A stretch of 64,000 nt of DNA, taken from Macrolepiota albuminosa (Eukaryota; Basidiomycota; Agaricomycetes; Agaricales; Agaricaceae). The stretch covers positions 744,001 through 808,000 of the forward strand of contig JAMWFC010000126.1 in NCBI GenBank assembly GCA_027475525.1. The letters are read 5' to 3'. A program made the position numbers and the translations under genes. Within the stretch, counting starts at the first letter, position 1; each line of letters starts with the position of its first letter. This document shows positions 22,320 through 33,960 of the stretch, piece after piece. The notes beneath the pieces were generated by a model. The model was not told the origin of the DNA. It saw only the letters and a program-made list of their open reading frames with translations, and searched no databases.

Positions 22320-22436
22320 CTCATCTGGACTCGCGGTACGCGTCAGTCCTCGAAGAGGCGCATGGCCGCGCATAGCTTCTGGTGCTGGGGGGGGGTGGTA
22401 ATGGTTTAGTGAAGATGTCCGCTATGTGTTAGAAAT
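22320..22436 (-). pseudogene. Copia H pol, extreme C-terminus (split by E1)
   Basis: Joined across the E1 insertion and its ctatg duplication, the minus-strand reading from the right-hand side (KYIPSNENI) continues here as ADIFTKPLPPPPS. This reconstitutes the conserved copia RNase H terminus PSNENIADIFTKPL in frame. The protein ends about 30 codons later at the TGA just before the LTR. This is direct proof that E1 inserted into H. Confidence 0.85.
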
Positions 22437-23134
22437 CGGACTGTTAGAAATCGGACAGTGTAAGACTAAGGACAATATATAAGTATTATTCCTCACAATA
22501 TAAGAGCCTAAGATAACTGTATCTAAGAACAATATATAAGTATCATTCTACGGTCCAGTTAGTATCGTGTCGTATGTATGATAATAAGTTGTTACTCACC
22601 CTCAGCCCGATATAAGAGACTGAGGGTGCGTCTATGGAATATCTTAGTATATATATGTAGGGTGGACAATGGGCCATTGTTCATGTTGTGACAGTGGGTG
22701 ATATTGTGTTTTGTCGACCCTGTGTGAAGAGCATCAGTGTGATATTGGGAAGGGAGGGTGTCGCAGCATATTGCAATAACGTATATTTAGATTGTATAAT
22801 ACAATATAATCTGGGAGTCAATAATCGAAGATGATTTTTATAAGTATAGATAAAGTGAAAGGTAAACGATAAGTGCTCACCTGGGAGTCAATAATTGAAG
22901 ATGATTTTGACCCCAGGTGACGACGCGTTTATAACTAGTTATACAGGTAAGACATGTGGAGTAGGGTCGAGGGCTTTTTGAATAGTATGAGTAAGTCGTA
23001 TAGAAAGTATTTCAAAAAGACAAGAATAAATGAAACATACAAATTATGACAATAACATATGACGTTAGAGTAAAACGGCACATAGCCGAAGTTGTCAGTC
23101 AATTTCCTCGACAGAGGGCCACCAAAGTCCAACA
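22437..23134 (-). repeat. E1 3' LTR
   Basis: 698 bp, plus-strand TGTTAGAAATCGG ... CCAACA. It is followed on the right by CTCCTCCTCACC, the complement of a purine tract GGTGAGGAGGAG. It contains a 14-bp terminal duplication (22437/22442), the CACCCTCAG...CTGAGGGTG hairpin at 22597-22628, and two copies of CTGGGAGTCAATAAT (22811, 22881). It is longer and far richer in CpG than its partner at 52532-52813. Confidence 0.85.
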
Positions 23135-23182
23135 CTCCTCCTCACCACAGACGCTCCTCCTTGCATGGAATCGCGGCATCTT

Positions 23183-25190
23183 GTATTACTGAAGACCAAG
23201 ATGAGGATGAAGATAAAGGAAAGTGGAGGAAGAGAGAGCTTTAGTGAAGATATTAGTGACGTTTTCCTTGGAGGGAACGTGATGTAGTGTCAGTTCATTA
23301 GACTGTACCTGCTCCCGGAGAAAATGGTACTTGATGTCAATGTGTTTTACTCAGGCATGCAGGAGTGAGTCTTCAGACAGTGCAATCACAGAGTCATTGT
23401 CACAGAATATCTCTGTTGGTTGGGATGTGAGGTCATGTCCTATACCTTTCAGTAATGCTCTCAACCAGATACATTCCTGCACACTTTCAAATGCTGCCCT
23501 GTATTTGGCCTCGCACAATGAGGCGGCAACAGTCCACTGTTTCCTAACAGCCCATGATAAAGCCCCTGAGCCCTGACTCCATGTGAACCCACCAACACTG
23601 CACTGAGTGTCAGGGCAACTTGCCCAATTGAAATCTGTGAAGCCATTCACCTCAATCCCACTGCTAGGGCCTCCAAGGTGGAGCTGCAGGTCACATGTGC
23701 CCTTGAAATATTGAACTAGCTGTATGGCCACATTCCAGTGAGGCATAGCAAATGAGTCAAGATATTCTATGAGCTGCTGTATGCCAAATGCAATATCTGG
23801 TTGTGTCAAGATTGCGAGATAAAGGAGGCATCCAATGAGCTGTTGGTATGGCATATTTTCCAGGATGCGTAGTTCTTTCTGGGGCAGAGTATTCTGATCA
23901 ATGCGACATAGCTTGGTACCTGGGTCCATTGGCAAGGAGAGAGGTGTGGCATTCTTTTGCCTGAATTGGTTGACAATCTTGTCAATAAGTGCAGTTTGTG
24001 ATAACTTTAGGGTGGTATCATTCTACAGTGATGCTGACAACAAAGCAAGTATTGCCAAGATCAGAAATTGTCTATACTTGGCACATCTGGTCTTTGAAAT
24101 GCTTGTTTTCCACTTTGCTACTCACAATTGAGAGAAAGTCATCCACATGAAGGGCTGCAATGATGGTTCCCTGGGCAGTAGTTTGGTGGTAGTTGCATGA
24201 TTCACATGGTAAATGCTGAAATCCCCAAGCCACCTTATTGTCATTGACAGTCCTGTTCCAGATTCTCCCAGCTTGTTTCATGCTGTAGAGGCCTTGCACC
24301 AGCATCTATACCCAATCCTCCTTCCCAACCTCTTCAAAGCCTTCTGGTTGCTTCATATATTGTACTTCATCATCTGGGAGAATTCCACACAGGAATGCCA
24401 TCTTTACATCAATCTAAGTTGCGTCCCAAACTTTGACTGCCATGGGGTGAAGTAGTATCTGCCAAGATTCCATGCATGCTGTAGGTGAGGTTGATTTTGT
24501 GTAATCTCATCCATAGATTTGCTCATATCCTCAAAAAACCAGTCTGACCTTGAATCAAACCATGTTGCCATGCTTGTCATGTTTAATCTTGAAGACTGGA
24601 CATCTTGTCCCGAATTTCTGGCCAGCTGGTACAGCAGATCTAGGTATCAGTTTATACACACCCATATCATGGAGAGAATTGAGTTCTTCACAGTATGCAG
24701 CTTTCCAATGGTTTGCATAGCCAGACAGTTTTGCTTCACTCCACAATTGTGGGTTTTCATTAATATTTGATGCTGTGGGGTTACAATTGGTCTGGAGTCC
24801 CTGAGTAGCAATCAGCAGTTGCTCAATATTATCTATTGACACAATGTGGATGAGGTCAGATATGTCTGGGCTTTGATCAGAGCTCACAGTCCCTTGATTG
24901 GATGTCTCTGAGTTCTGATCAAGGACTTTACTTACCTCCCTCTGTGCCTTCAGTTGTTTACCAGCTGCAATTGATTCCTCAACTGCTTTCTGCACTTGTG
25001 ATGGTGGAGCATTTTCTGGGTCAGCTCTTGAGGTTGGTATAGGTATGTGAGTTGATCTTTGAAGTGGGTGAGGTTGTGTGTTCTCTGGCTGTTGCTCATG
25101 TACTGATTGATCTTGTATATGAGGCAGGTAAGTTCCTCCTGAGTCTGTAACAGGATTGTCATTTAGAATGGCTGGCATGTATTGCTTCAA
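23183..25190 (-). pseudogene. E1 reverse transcriptase and RNase H
   Basis: The RVT_2-type domain begins near 24700 (WSEAKLSGYANHWKAAYCEE, MGVYKLIPRSAVPAGQKFG). It continues through GLYSMKQAGRIWNRTV and the YxDD-type box LHVDDFL (about 24130-24160), then PYQQLIGCLLYLAILTQPDI. RNase H shows GFTDFNWASCP (second D changed to N relative to TDSDW), CEAKYRAAFESVQEC and FCDNDSVIALSED. It ends with LHHVPSKENVTNIFTKALS near 23200. Upstream, 25190-24750 is the Ser/Pro-rich linker after integrase. Few stops, but more than one frame shift. Confidence 0.88.
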
Positions 25191-25239
25191 GTAACTGTTA
25201 TCACCTGGAGTAGTGTCAGATAGGCAGATATGCTGAGAT

Positions 25240-26010
25240 CAGTCCATCTTTCATGACTCTCAACAAACTTAATGTGCTAAGCTGCTGCTCACCCTTTCAT
25301 AATGCCTGTAGGCTTTGGAGTTTCTCCCATATCCAATCAATATATATTCAACTGGACATGCATAGATCTTTGGATTGTGTTCAGCCTGAATTAATACAAA
25401 TGCTGTGCAGCCTATCTCTCTCATGTAGGAGTAGTCTGGTTGGCAACCTGTTCAGGCCTCATGGGGAGTGATGTTGTCTAGGGATTTGGTGAGCATGCAC
25501 TTATGTAGGTGAGATGCAGTCAAATAAACTTTGTCCCAGAGATAAGATAAACATCCAGCTGCTATTCTCATTGCTCGTGCTTTCCCTATAAGAGTGCGGT
25601 GCATTTGCTACACATGACCAATGTGAGCTGAGGTATATGTGGCTCCATATTGCTGCTCATTCCCTTGAGATAAGAGCCATGCTTCCATTCTGTGTCCTTC
25701 AAGTTCACTATTGTGCTCTGTTCTGTAGATGCCCAGTTTCTCTTGAATTTCAAGATGTGGAAACACATTGGCTTTATTTTGAAGGAGTATTAACCAGTGT
25801 TTGCTGGTGAAGTCATCAATGATATTCATAATGTATCTATATCCACTGCATGACATTATTGCCTGTGGCCCCATCAAGTCCACCCATACAATCTCTAATT
25901 TCTGTGTTGCCTTCTGTCCCTCCTCCTGTATCCTGGGTACTGAGTTTCTTGTTTGCTTTCTGAGGATGCATGAGTTACACTTGGGTGGTTTAAGGTGAAG
26001 GTAGAGGGCA
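25240..26010 (-). pseudogene. E1 integrase
   Basis: Minus-strand text shows the zinc-finger end CNSCILRKQTRNSVPR (about 25980), the core start VWVDLMGPQAIMSCSGYRYI with the first catalytic Asp, and NIIDDFTSKHWLILL. Further on are AGCLSYLWDKVYLTASHLHK and GCTAFVLIQAEHNPKIYACP. The domain inserts element cDNA into the genome. The third-acid region reads SQGNEQQYGATYTSAHIGHV with small lesions. Confidence 0.82.
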
Positions 26011-26239
26011 TATCTGGGACGATACCAGTGTTAGCCATATCCAGGATGGTCTGATCGTTAGCATGTCTGAGGCAACAATGCCAAGTATCTAGATTGGCAA
26101 TATGGTGAGCATTAAATATGTGGTGCTCTATGACTGCTGAATCGAGATTGAGGGAGTAGAGTCAATGGTTCAGGACTAGGAAGCCTTGCACTACAAGTGT
26201 GTAAGTGAAGTGATTGACAATCTTCATGGATACATCATC

Positions 26240-26530
26240 AAATATTGAATCAAGACCTGAGCAAGTAGCTAGCAAGCTGACTGAGATGAGGTGGGGCTGT
26301 TGCATTGGGTATGTAGAGAGCATCCTGTAGGACAATGTTTGCCCCTCTTGCTACATGGAGATGAATATTCCCAGTTCCAATTGCTGTTACAAAAGAGCCT
26401 CCAAGGCCTCTGACTGTACATGGGGAGATGGGATGGAGCATGAAGAAGTCATTTCAATCAGGAGATATATGGACAGTTGCACCTGAATCTACCAGGAAGG
26501 GGACAGATTTCAGAGAAGTTGGTAGAGAAC
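26240..26530 (-). pseudogene. E1 aspartic protease
   Basis: The copia-type active site reads FLVDSGATVHISPD near 26470-26510, interrupted by one stop immediately after it. Then comes FFMLHPISPCTVRGLGGSF and the pre-integrase segment LQDALYIPNATAPPHLSQ. The order gag, protease, integrase, reverse transcriptase is diagnostic for Ty1/copia. Confidence 0.85.
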
Positions 26531-26559
26531 ACTCTATGGACTTTGTGGGTGAGATATCT

Positions 26560-27025
26560 GTGGCAAGTATTCTGTCAGTTGCCTGTCTTGTGTGTGTCAC
26601 CTAGTCTAAGCTTGCTTTGATTTCATCAGTGGCCATAAAATCAGTGTGTTCCCAATATTCCATGCTGTGGTCAGGGATTGGTTTGAGATGGGAGGCAGTA
26701 ATGCCTGCAAGCGCAGCCATTTCTGTAGGAGTTGGGAGTTGCCTTAGCTGAGCTGGGTCAATGTATCATAGCTTCTCATCTAACCCTGTGACAGCTATGT
26801 ATGATTTAGCTGGGCTGGAGTTTAAAGACATATTGCTTCCTTGTTTCTTCTTTAATATTTTCCTTGCCCCTTGCACCTCAGCAACTGTCTTCCCAGCCAT
26901 GCCTCCTTCTTTTCATATACAAAATGGCTTAGTATATCCTTTGCATGGCCATTTGAGTGAAAAACAGTTCTCATAGCAAGTTGCTCCTGGGCCATGGTTG
27001 TGCCCTGGCAAATCTGTATTACAAG
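26560..27025 (-). pseudogene. E1 gag, C-terminal part
   Basis: The reading continues from 39361-39401 with CNTDLPGHNHGPGATC, a C-x-H-x-C arrangement at the zinc-knuckle position. It then has SLKWPCKGYTKPFC and KEGGMAGKTVAEVQGARK. One stop interrupts it after FCI and another later. It was separated from the N-terminal part by the insertion of elements C and B. Confidence 0.8.
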
Positions 27026-27771
27026 TGTCAGGTTCTGCTGAGTTGGAGGCTTTCTGGGAAAGCAACGCCCTTACAAGGTGGCATTGATCTACATGTACTC
27101 AGGTGTCTGGAACTCTGGACTGTGCTCTGGGGTTCAAGACATGAGCAGAGGATTCCCAGAGTAAGAAACTTAGTCCAGGGATCAGGTGAAGTCGAAGGGT
27201 CAGGGGATTAGAGTTGAGTTGAGAACTGGCGGTTCTAAGACATGACCAGGGTTAATAAACTTTAGGTTGCAAAGTGCATACCAATCTCAAGAGCACATGA
27301 ATGAGTTGAACATGCCAGTCAGTATGTACCAGTCAATCAAAAGAGCACATAAACAATCAATGTAATATTAAGACTTGTCTACTACAAGTAGGTAGCTACT
27401 CCTTAAGTACTGGCAGGGGCCACTCCAGGTTCCTGAGAGGTTCTGGGATGTCTGGGGCAGTTCCAGGAGTTAATAGGCTGCAGAGAGAGGGAGGGGGAAT
27501 TGTATACCGGGAATCACACATGCAGAGTGCACAATTAATTGGCGTGAAGGGATGGCCATGATGTGTGATGTGTGATAGCCAGAGTGATTGATGTGATCTG
27601 ATCATTGATCATCATGCCAGCAGGTGGTCCTGGGGTCCATGATGTGGGGTGGTCAGAGGGTGTGGTGTGATGGTGGGGTCTGATGCACATGATAGTGGTG
27701 TCAGCAGTTGTGATGATGGGGGTTGTGTCGTGGAGTTGGCAAGGGTGTCCCAGATGGAAGGGGTCATGACA
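27026..27771 (-). repeat. Element C 3' LTR
   Basis: 746 bp, plus-strand TGTCAGGTTCTGCTGAG ... GGTCATGACA. It is followed by TCACTCCCCCTCTC, whose complement GAGAGGGGGAGTGA is the polypurine tract, fixing this as the 3' LTR of a minus-strand element. Solo copies lie at 14158-14897 and 50332-51068. Confidence 0.92.
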
Positions 27772-29290
27772 TCACTCCCCCTCTCAGCGCTGAGACTCTT
27801 TGAGGTGTGCGTTGTTGGTAGTTCAGGCCAAGGAACCAAGCATGGGAACCAGGGTCTTACCTTCTGACACATAGCAAAAAAAAGTTACCATCAAACTCAC
27901 TCATGTTGTGTACACTGACACATTCTCTGATGCCTTCTCCCATAGACAAAGTCACGCCTCTGATAGTCTGGGAGGCCCAAGACACATGATACTGACATCA
28001 GCTTGATTGGGAGCATGTGACAGCTCTTGCACAACAAAGTGAGTAATTCTGCGCTGTTCTGCTTGCCATGCCTAACATTCCATTTAGAGCAACAAACTAT
28101 TCCTGTTCTGGAGGCTGGTCCCAGCTGTCTCCCAGAGCCTGCCTCCAAGGCAGGCCCAAGTGGTTCTCCAGAATTGGCTCCTGAGCCCATCTCTGGGGCA
28201 GGTTCTAGTCATCCTGTGCCTACCTTTGCATGGATGACTGTCCACTCTCCATGTCCTCCCACTATGCCATGGCCCTGCCTCCATCAATTCAGGATGGCCT
28301 CGGGAACCATCTCAATAGTCTCTGAAGGCTTGCACATTCCATGGGTGGGCATATCACAGGAGGTCTTTGAGCAGGCCCTGGAAAGGCCCTGGAGATTGCC
28401 TATTCATGCATGGTGTGTCAGTAATAAGCTGGTAAGTGATCTCATCCTGCTTGTTTGCTGCTGATATTGGCATAGTGTGTGCATTGCACCTGTTGCATGG
28501 TGACATGCCTTTTTGAGGCCCCAGAGCTGTTGTCCTGGTGGGACTCCTTAGTGTGCAAGGCCTGACATCTCAACCACAAGTGTTGTTCCATTTTGTCCTT
28601 GTGGAGGGCACGCTGTATGACATGAGAGCAAGGGTGGCTGCTAGAGGGGGTAACCTGGAGGATGGGGGTGAAGGAGCTGGATTGGGTGGTGGAGCCGGAG
28701 GGGAAGACATTGGAGGTGCCTGCTGCAGCCAAGGGAGGGTTTGGAGGAGATGAGGCCCTGCCAGTAGTGTCTGGGGAGAGGGGGATCACCAGGGTGGGAA
28801 GTTGAGGTTGGTCTGTAGTCTTAGTCACAGCAGAGCACCTCCAGGAGATTTAAATGATCTTGGCACAGAGCAAGGAGAGAGCAAGATAGGAGGTGGTGGC
28901 CCAGAAGTAGATGGAAGAGGACTGAGGAGTGACAGCCTGAGAGTTGCAGGAGGTGCGAGTCATGCAGGGGGTGCTGGAGGCCAAACAGGACATGCTGCAG
29001 GGAACGGGCCATCTGAAGCCAGCTCTTCAGAGTCTGCAGGACATGGTTGTTGCCTGAATAGCCACCTTGAGTGAGTGTTCCTGGTTTCCCTGGGAGTTCC
29101 TGTACTGATGCCTCTAGGTTGGGCCCAGGAGCATTGCCTGCTCCTGGACGGAGCAGCTGCAGCACTCACCTCACTGCAGGAGGAGCAACAGCACAAACTG
29201 ACAACTTCCAGAGTGGAGCGTGGTATGGATCTTTTGAGGAGGTTGATGTTGGCGCACTGGCAGAGGAATATCCCAGCACCAGGGACTTGG
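27772..29290 (-). pseudogene. Element C post-integrase region with Pro/Ser-rich degenerate ORF
   Basis: The 1.5 kb between integrase and the polypurine tract is longer than a gypsy 3' untranslated region needs. On the minus strand it holds Pro/Ser-rich open stretches (28828-28442: LAAAGTSNVFPSGSTTQSSS) and, in an alternative frame near 28505, a C-x2-C motif, SPCNRCNAHTMP. No family is recognised. It may be a decayed extra ORF, comparable in position to the third ORF of family B, or part of a host sequence captured by the element. Confidence 0.4.
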
Positions 29291-29291
29291 T

Positions 29292-30900
29292 TTAAAACAG
29301 TCTTGTACAAAGGCAAGCCGCTCCTGTCCTAGGACCAATTACTGGAGGAGGCATCACAGAAACATGTTCCAGAGGAGTTGGGAGGGGAGGAGCTCCAGAG
29401 TTGGCTGGCAAGTCCTGAGGAGGGGAGTCTGGAGGCCTTGCACTAGTTGACCTTTCTTCTTTTGCCCTTGTTCTTTTCTTGGTATCATAGTGACATGTTG
29501 GTGCTATAACATATTGTAATGTAGCAAAATGTACATACTTGTTTGTAAAGAAGATGAACTGTAAGCTAGGAGACTGTGCTGGGCTCAGCCATGGAGAGGA
29601 CAACTCCCAGCACTTAGAAGTATCAGAAAGGGTAAGAAAGGAGAAACAACATTCAGGAAAGAGGTCTGGGAGGTGTTGTTCCATGAGATGGATATGAAAG
29701 ACCAGGTGTAGACCTTTGAGTCCTGGGGGAAGTTCACTCTTATAGGCATGGGATGAGACTTTCTTCAAGATCTTGAATAGACTGAGGCACTTGTGATTGA
29801 GCTTCAGGAAGGGCCAGCAGGTGTCAAGGTGGCATTGATCTAACTATACCTTTGTTCTGGAGGCTCAGTCAGGGATGTCTTCCTGTTTCTAATCAGTGTG
29901 TTTCACATAGGCCTGGTTTGCGATGTCAATCTTTTCTCAGAGGAACTCATGAAGGGACTGGAGATCCTGAGTGACCTCATAGGCAGCGTGCAACAGGATG
30001 TCCTGGAGTGAGAGGGTCAGTTGAGGGTGGTACTCTTTGTTGGCAAAGAAGGGTGATACTCTGGTGGCAGAGTGCAGTGTATTGTTGTAGGTGAATTTGG
30101 CCAGAGAGAGCTAGGTGCGCTAGTCATCCTGCAAGTAGTTGACATACAGCTGGAGGTACTGTTCAAGGAACTGGTTGACCCTTTCAGTTTGGCGATCGGT
30201 TTCTGGGTGGTAGGCAGTAGAGAGGTTAGTCTTTACTTTGAGGGCCTTACACAGAGAGATTCAAAACTTGGACATGAAGAGCAGGCCACAGTTGGAGACA
30301 ATGTTGTCTGAGAGTCCATGCTTGGCAAAGACATGCTCAAGGAACAGCCAGGCAAAGTCCAGGGCAGTGTCCATGGTATGACAGGGTAGAAAAATGCCCT
30401 GCTTGGTTAGCCTACACACAACAACAAGGATGGCATTGAACTCTTCAGATTCTGGGAGTTCAATGATGTGATCCATGGATATGGAGGATCAGGGGCATTG
30501 TCTGACCAGCAGAGGTTTCAGAAGTCCATAGGGCTGGTGTCAGGAGATCTTGGCCTGAAGGCAGGGTTTGCATGATTGAATGTAGCAGGTCACATCCTTC
30601 TTCAACACTGGCCAAAAGTAAGTTTGAGAGATGAGCTAGAGGGTTTTACATATCCCAGGATGTCCCTGGAGCTGGTAGTCATGGTGCTGGTAAAGGATGT
30701 CATATCAAAGTTGGGTGTGATCCAGAATGTAGATGTGGCTGTTCTGAAAGAGAAGCTTCTTGTCAGGGGACAGTGAGAAGGCAGGTCCAGGTCAGTTCCA
30801 TCAAGGGGGTTGTGGGGATCATGATTGGTGAAGTACTTGTCTCAGAGGGTGCAGCAGATCTGGTTTTTTAGAATCAGTATGGCATTCAGATGTTCAGGAG
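29292..30900 (-). pseudogene. Element C integrase
   Basis: Minus-strand 30476-30261 reads MDHIIELPESEEFNAILVVV with the first catalytic Asp, then VFAKHGLSDNIVSNCGLLFM, where the second acidic residue (normally SDRG) is Asn. Zinc-domain text lies near 30550-30630. The C-terminal side (29768-29650) contains LKGLHLVFHIHLMEQHLPDL, the usual pre-chromodomain block. No chromodomain could be read after it. Confidence 0.78.
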
Positions 30901-30970
30901 GAATCACCATGCAATGATTGAATGCATTGCATTCTGCCTTGAATGACGTTTTGGAGTAGATGTTGAGTTG

Positions 30971-31399
30971 TCATGTGAGAGCATCAGATTTAGCTCTGAG
31001 TTGTCCTGGGTGGTACTGAATTGTGAAGTCGTATTCTGAGAGGATCTTGGACCACTGGGCCTGTTGTTGACTCAGTTGCTTGGCTGTAGTAAAGTACTGC
31101 AGGTTGTTGTGATCCAAGTAGACCTGAATCCAGTGCCAGGCCCCTTTGAGGTAGGCTTGCCATTGCTTGAAGGCTTTGACGATGGTGAGGAGTTTCTTAT
31201 TGTAGATGTCATAGTTGAGCTTGGCATCAATCATGGACCAGGTGTAGAAGGCAACTAGCTGGGGTTCCCCACCATCAGTTCCCATCTGCAAGAGAATCCC
31301 AGCAATGGCGTAATTGGAAGCATTGTATTCCAGGATGATCAGGAGGGCAGGGTCATAGTGCTGGAGTATGGAGGCAACTGTGAAAGCCTTTTTGAGCAA
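30971..31399 (-). pseudogene. Element C RNase H
   Basis: A 142-codon open stretch with ILEYNASNYAIAGILLQ (first catalytic Asp of the usual TDASDY block changed to Asn), FYTWSMIDAKLNYDIYNKKL and VYLDHNNLQYF. It ends in TIQYHPGQLRAKSDALT. The Asp-to-Asn change fits C-to-T decay and predicts loss of activity. Confidence 0.85.
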
Positions 31400-31439
31400 G
31401 TTAAAAATGCTCTGGCACTTACTGTCTTAGTTCCATGCA

Positions 31440-32290
31440 ACATCCTTGCATGTGAGCCGGTTGAGGAGTTTTGTGATACCAGAGTAGTTGTCTATAAACC
31501 TCTGGTAGAAGTTAGCAAAACCCAGGAAGGACTGTACTTCCTTGATATTCCAGGCTGTGGCCAGTTGATGATGGCCTTGACCTTGTGGAGGTCCATGGGA
31601 ACACCGTTTGGAGATACTATAATGCTGAAATACTCAACCTCCTCAGTATGGAACAAGCACTTCTCAGGCTTGGCATGGAGGTTGTGCTTCTAGAGGTGTT
31701 CAAGGACTTGCTGGACATGCTTCTGGTGATCCTTCTTTGAGTCAGAGTAAATGAGGATTTGCTCATGTCATGGAAGATGTTGTTCATGAAGTATTGGAAC
31801 ACAGCCGGGGAGTTAGTCATTCCAAAAAGCATTACAAGGTACTCAAACAGACCATACTGCATATGGAACATGGTCTTCCACTTGTGTCCTGAGGCAATGT
31901 GGATGTTATTGTAACCAGAGTGGAGGTCAATCTTCATGTAGACCTTGGTGCTGCGGAGTTGTTTGACTAGATTGCCAATGAGTGGGAGCAAGTATTGGTT
32001 CTTCTTGGTGATCTTGTTGAGTCCTCAATAGTCGATGCAAAGTTGGAGTGAGCTGTCCTTCTTTTTGGCAAATAAAACTGGGCTCCAGCAGCAGAGGCTG
32101 AGGAGCAGATGAATCCTTGTCTGAGCATTTCATTGAGGTAGTCTTTGAGGGCGTGTAGTTTGACTTCTGACATGTTGTATACTTTGCTGAAGGGTGGGGA
32201 GGCCTCTTCTTTGAGGTCAATCATATGGTCATAGGGGCAGTGAGAAGGGATCTCCTTGGCATCTCCTTTGGAGAACACATCAGTGAAATC
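31440..32290 (-). pseudogene. Element C reverse transcriptase
   Basis: Blocks on the minus strand: YDHMIDLKEEASPPFSKVYN and AAGAQFYLPKRRTAHSNF (32250-32040), VYMKIDLHSGYNNIHI (about 31940-31890), and FGMTNSPAVFQYFMNNIF (about 31825-31770). The YxDD segment after it is shifted and unreadable. Thumb text resumes near 31690-31440. From 32290 to 32653 is the protease-to-reverse-transcriptase linker. Confidence 0.85.
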
Positions 32291-32653
32291 ATAGTACTCT
32301 AGGAGGAACTACTTCTTGTAAGATCTGCTCCTCAGTCTTTTTCTCTGAGGGAGTAGCATCTGCTCAACTGGGAGTTTTTTTCTGCATGAGATGGGTGAAG
32401 GGGGTGGCTTTGATGATTTTAATGTTGAGCGCCTCCAGGTCGATCGAGGATGTCAGGCCACAAGTCAGAATGAGAGGAGTGTATGTCTGAGACCAGGTCA
32501 GGTAATTTGGTCTTTTGTACTTGTTCTGAGGGATGTTGGGGGGTCAGTTGGGGGCCTTGTGGACTTGGGTGGATGTTGGGGGTATGGTCTAGAAGGCATG
32601 GGACTGGTTCTGGAGCTCAGAGTTTTGGGTGTTGGGTCGCTTCTGAGGGCCCA

Positions 32654-33151
32654 TGTCAAAGGACTCCTCATTTCTTTCTTTCTTCACTTCTTATCTCTTC
32701 ACTCTTCTTTCATTCATTCTCTTATTTCTTTTAACATTATCTCATTTTACTGTTTCTATTCTTTCAACACTATCTGTTAGTACTATCCTCAGCTCTTGAG
32801 GTGCTCTGGTTCTTTAGCTACTATTCAGACAAATGTGAGCCCCTCAGCACCGCTTCTAGACTGCTTACATAAGCCAGAGTTTGTCAGAGCTTGCCCCTTA
32901 TTTGTGCAATTGTTTGTGTAGGCAATTTTTGAGTTTTTAAGGTTTTGTTGTACTGTACAGTTGTTTCTCATGCTTCAGAGGCCCCAGAAGCATCCAACCT
33001 GGCATAGGGAATCCCTAGACTTGTTCTCTTTGGATCTCCCTCTGCCAGGTGAGTAGTCATTATGATATTGTTAGTACATACTCTAATACACTTTGGATCT
33101 CCTTCTGCTAGCTGTGTGACTGAGCCACAGCCTCTAGAGGTTGCCCTTACA
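32654..33151 (+). repeat. Solo LTR, family A, inside element C pol
   Basis: 498 bp, TGTCAAAGGACTCC ... GCCCTTACA, with a perfect TSD gccca at 32649-32653 and 33152-33156. Confidence 0.95.
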
Positions 33152-33156
33152 GCCCA

Positions 33157-33960
33157 GAGGTGTACGGCGGTCATTGGGTGGTCCTCAGGTCCTGGGAACA
33201 TCATAGTAAGCATTCTCCAGATGATGTTGGGGTTTGTGTCCCATAGCCAGGGTAGTTCTAGCATGAGAGAGGTCAAATCGTGAAGCTGTCTAACTCCTGA
33301 TAGGGCCAGAAGAAGAGGGGGTGCCATCGAGCCATTGCAGGTTGATGAGTTGTTTGAGGGGGTTATAGAGGAGGTTGAGGGCATTGCTGACAAAGACTCC
33401 AGTGGCTCCGCTGTTAATGAGGGCCAATAGTAGTCCTGAGGTGCCATCCAACCTGACATTGATGACAAAGAATTGCAAAGAGCAAGACTGGAGCCCAGGG
33501 AACAACATGGCCTCATTTGAGGGGTCTTTTAGGATGAGACTGGTGCTTGGGGAGTTGGGAATGTTGAAGAGGAGCTGCTGGTCATTAGTTGTTGGTTTCC
33601 AATTCAGGCAGAGGGTGAGGTGTCACCAGTTGACATGGGAGTTGGTGTCCCAGAGCCAGGGGAGCTCCAGGATTAGGGGTGCAGAGAGGTGGAGTTTGGT
33701 CACCAGCATTCAAAGAGTGTGAGTTTGTCCATTGGTGAAGGTAATGGGCATATGCATAAAATGAGTGATATTTTCAGCTTAGGAGATGTCTCCGTTGAAG
33801 AGGCAAAGTTGGACAGAAACTAGAAGTCATTGAGCAGGCTCCAGGGTGGAGAAAATCAGGCCTCATTGATGAAGTTGTCTGTGGTGCCACTATTGATGAG
33901 GGTGTTGAGGGGTGCAGATACAATAGAGATCTCAAAATCTTCAGAGGTCTTGACAATGTG
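33157..33960 (-). pseudogene. Element C protease region with two tandem protease-like units
   Basis: Read on the minus strand there are two active-site-like blocks. One is TLINSGTTDNFINEA near 33915-33870; the other is LALINSGATGVFVSNALNL near 33430-33370. Each is followed by its own copy of the downstream block ELPWLWDTNsh/pn-W (about 33665-33620 and 33265-33225). In both sites the catalytic Asp of DSG is Asn, consistent with C-to-T decay. Other gypsy elements in this window have one such domain. Confidence 0.6.

Noticed and set aside
28027..28464. 145-codon plus-strand open stretch as a gene
   Set aside because: It is antisense to the post-integrase region of element C and has no recognisable domain; GC- and Pro-biased antisense frames are common there.
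32391..32780. 129-codon plus-strand open stretch
   Set aside because: It crosses the left boundary of the solo A LTR at 32654 and is antisense to element C pol, so it is accidental.
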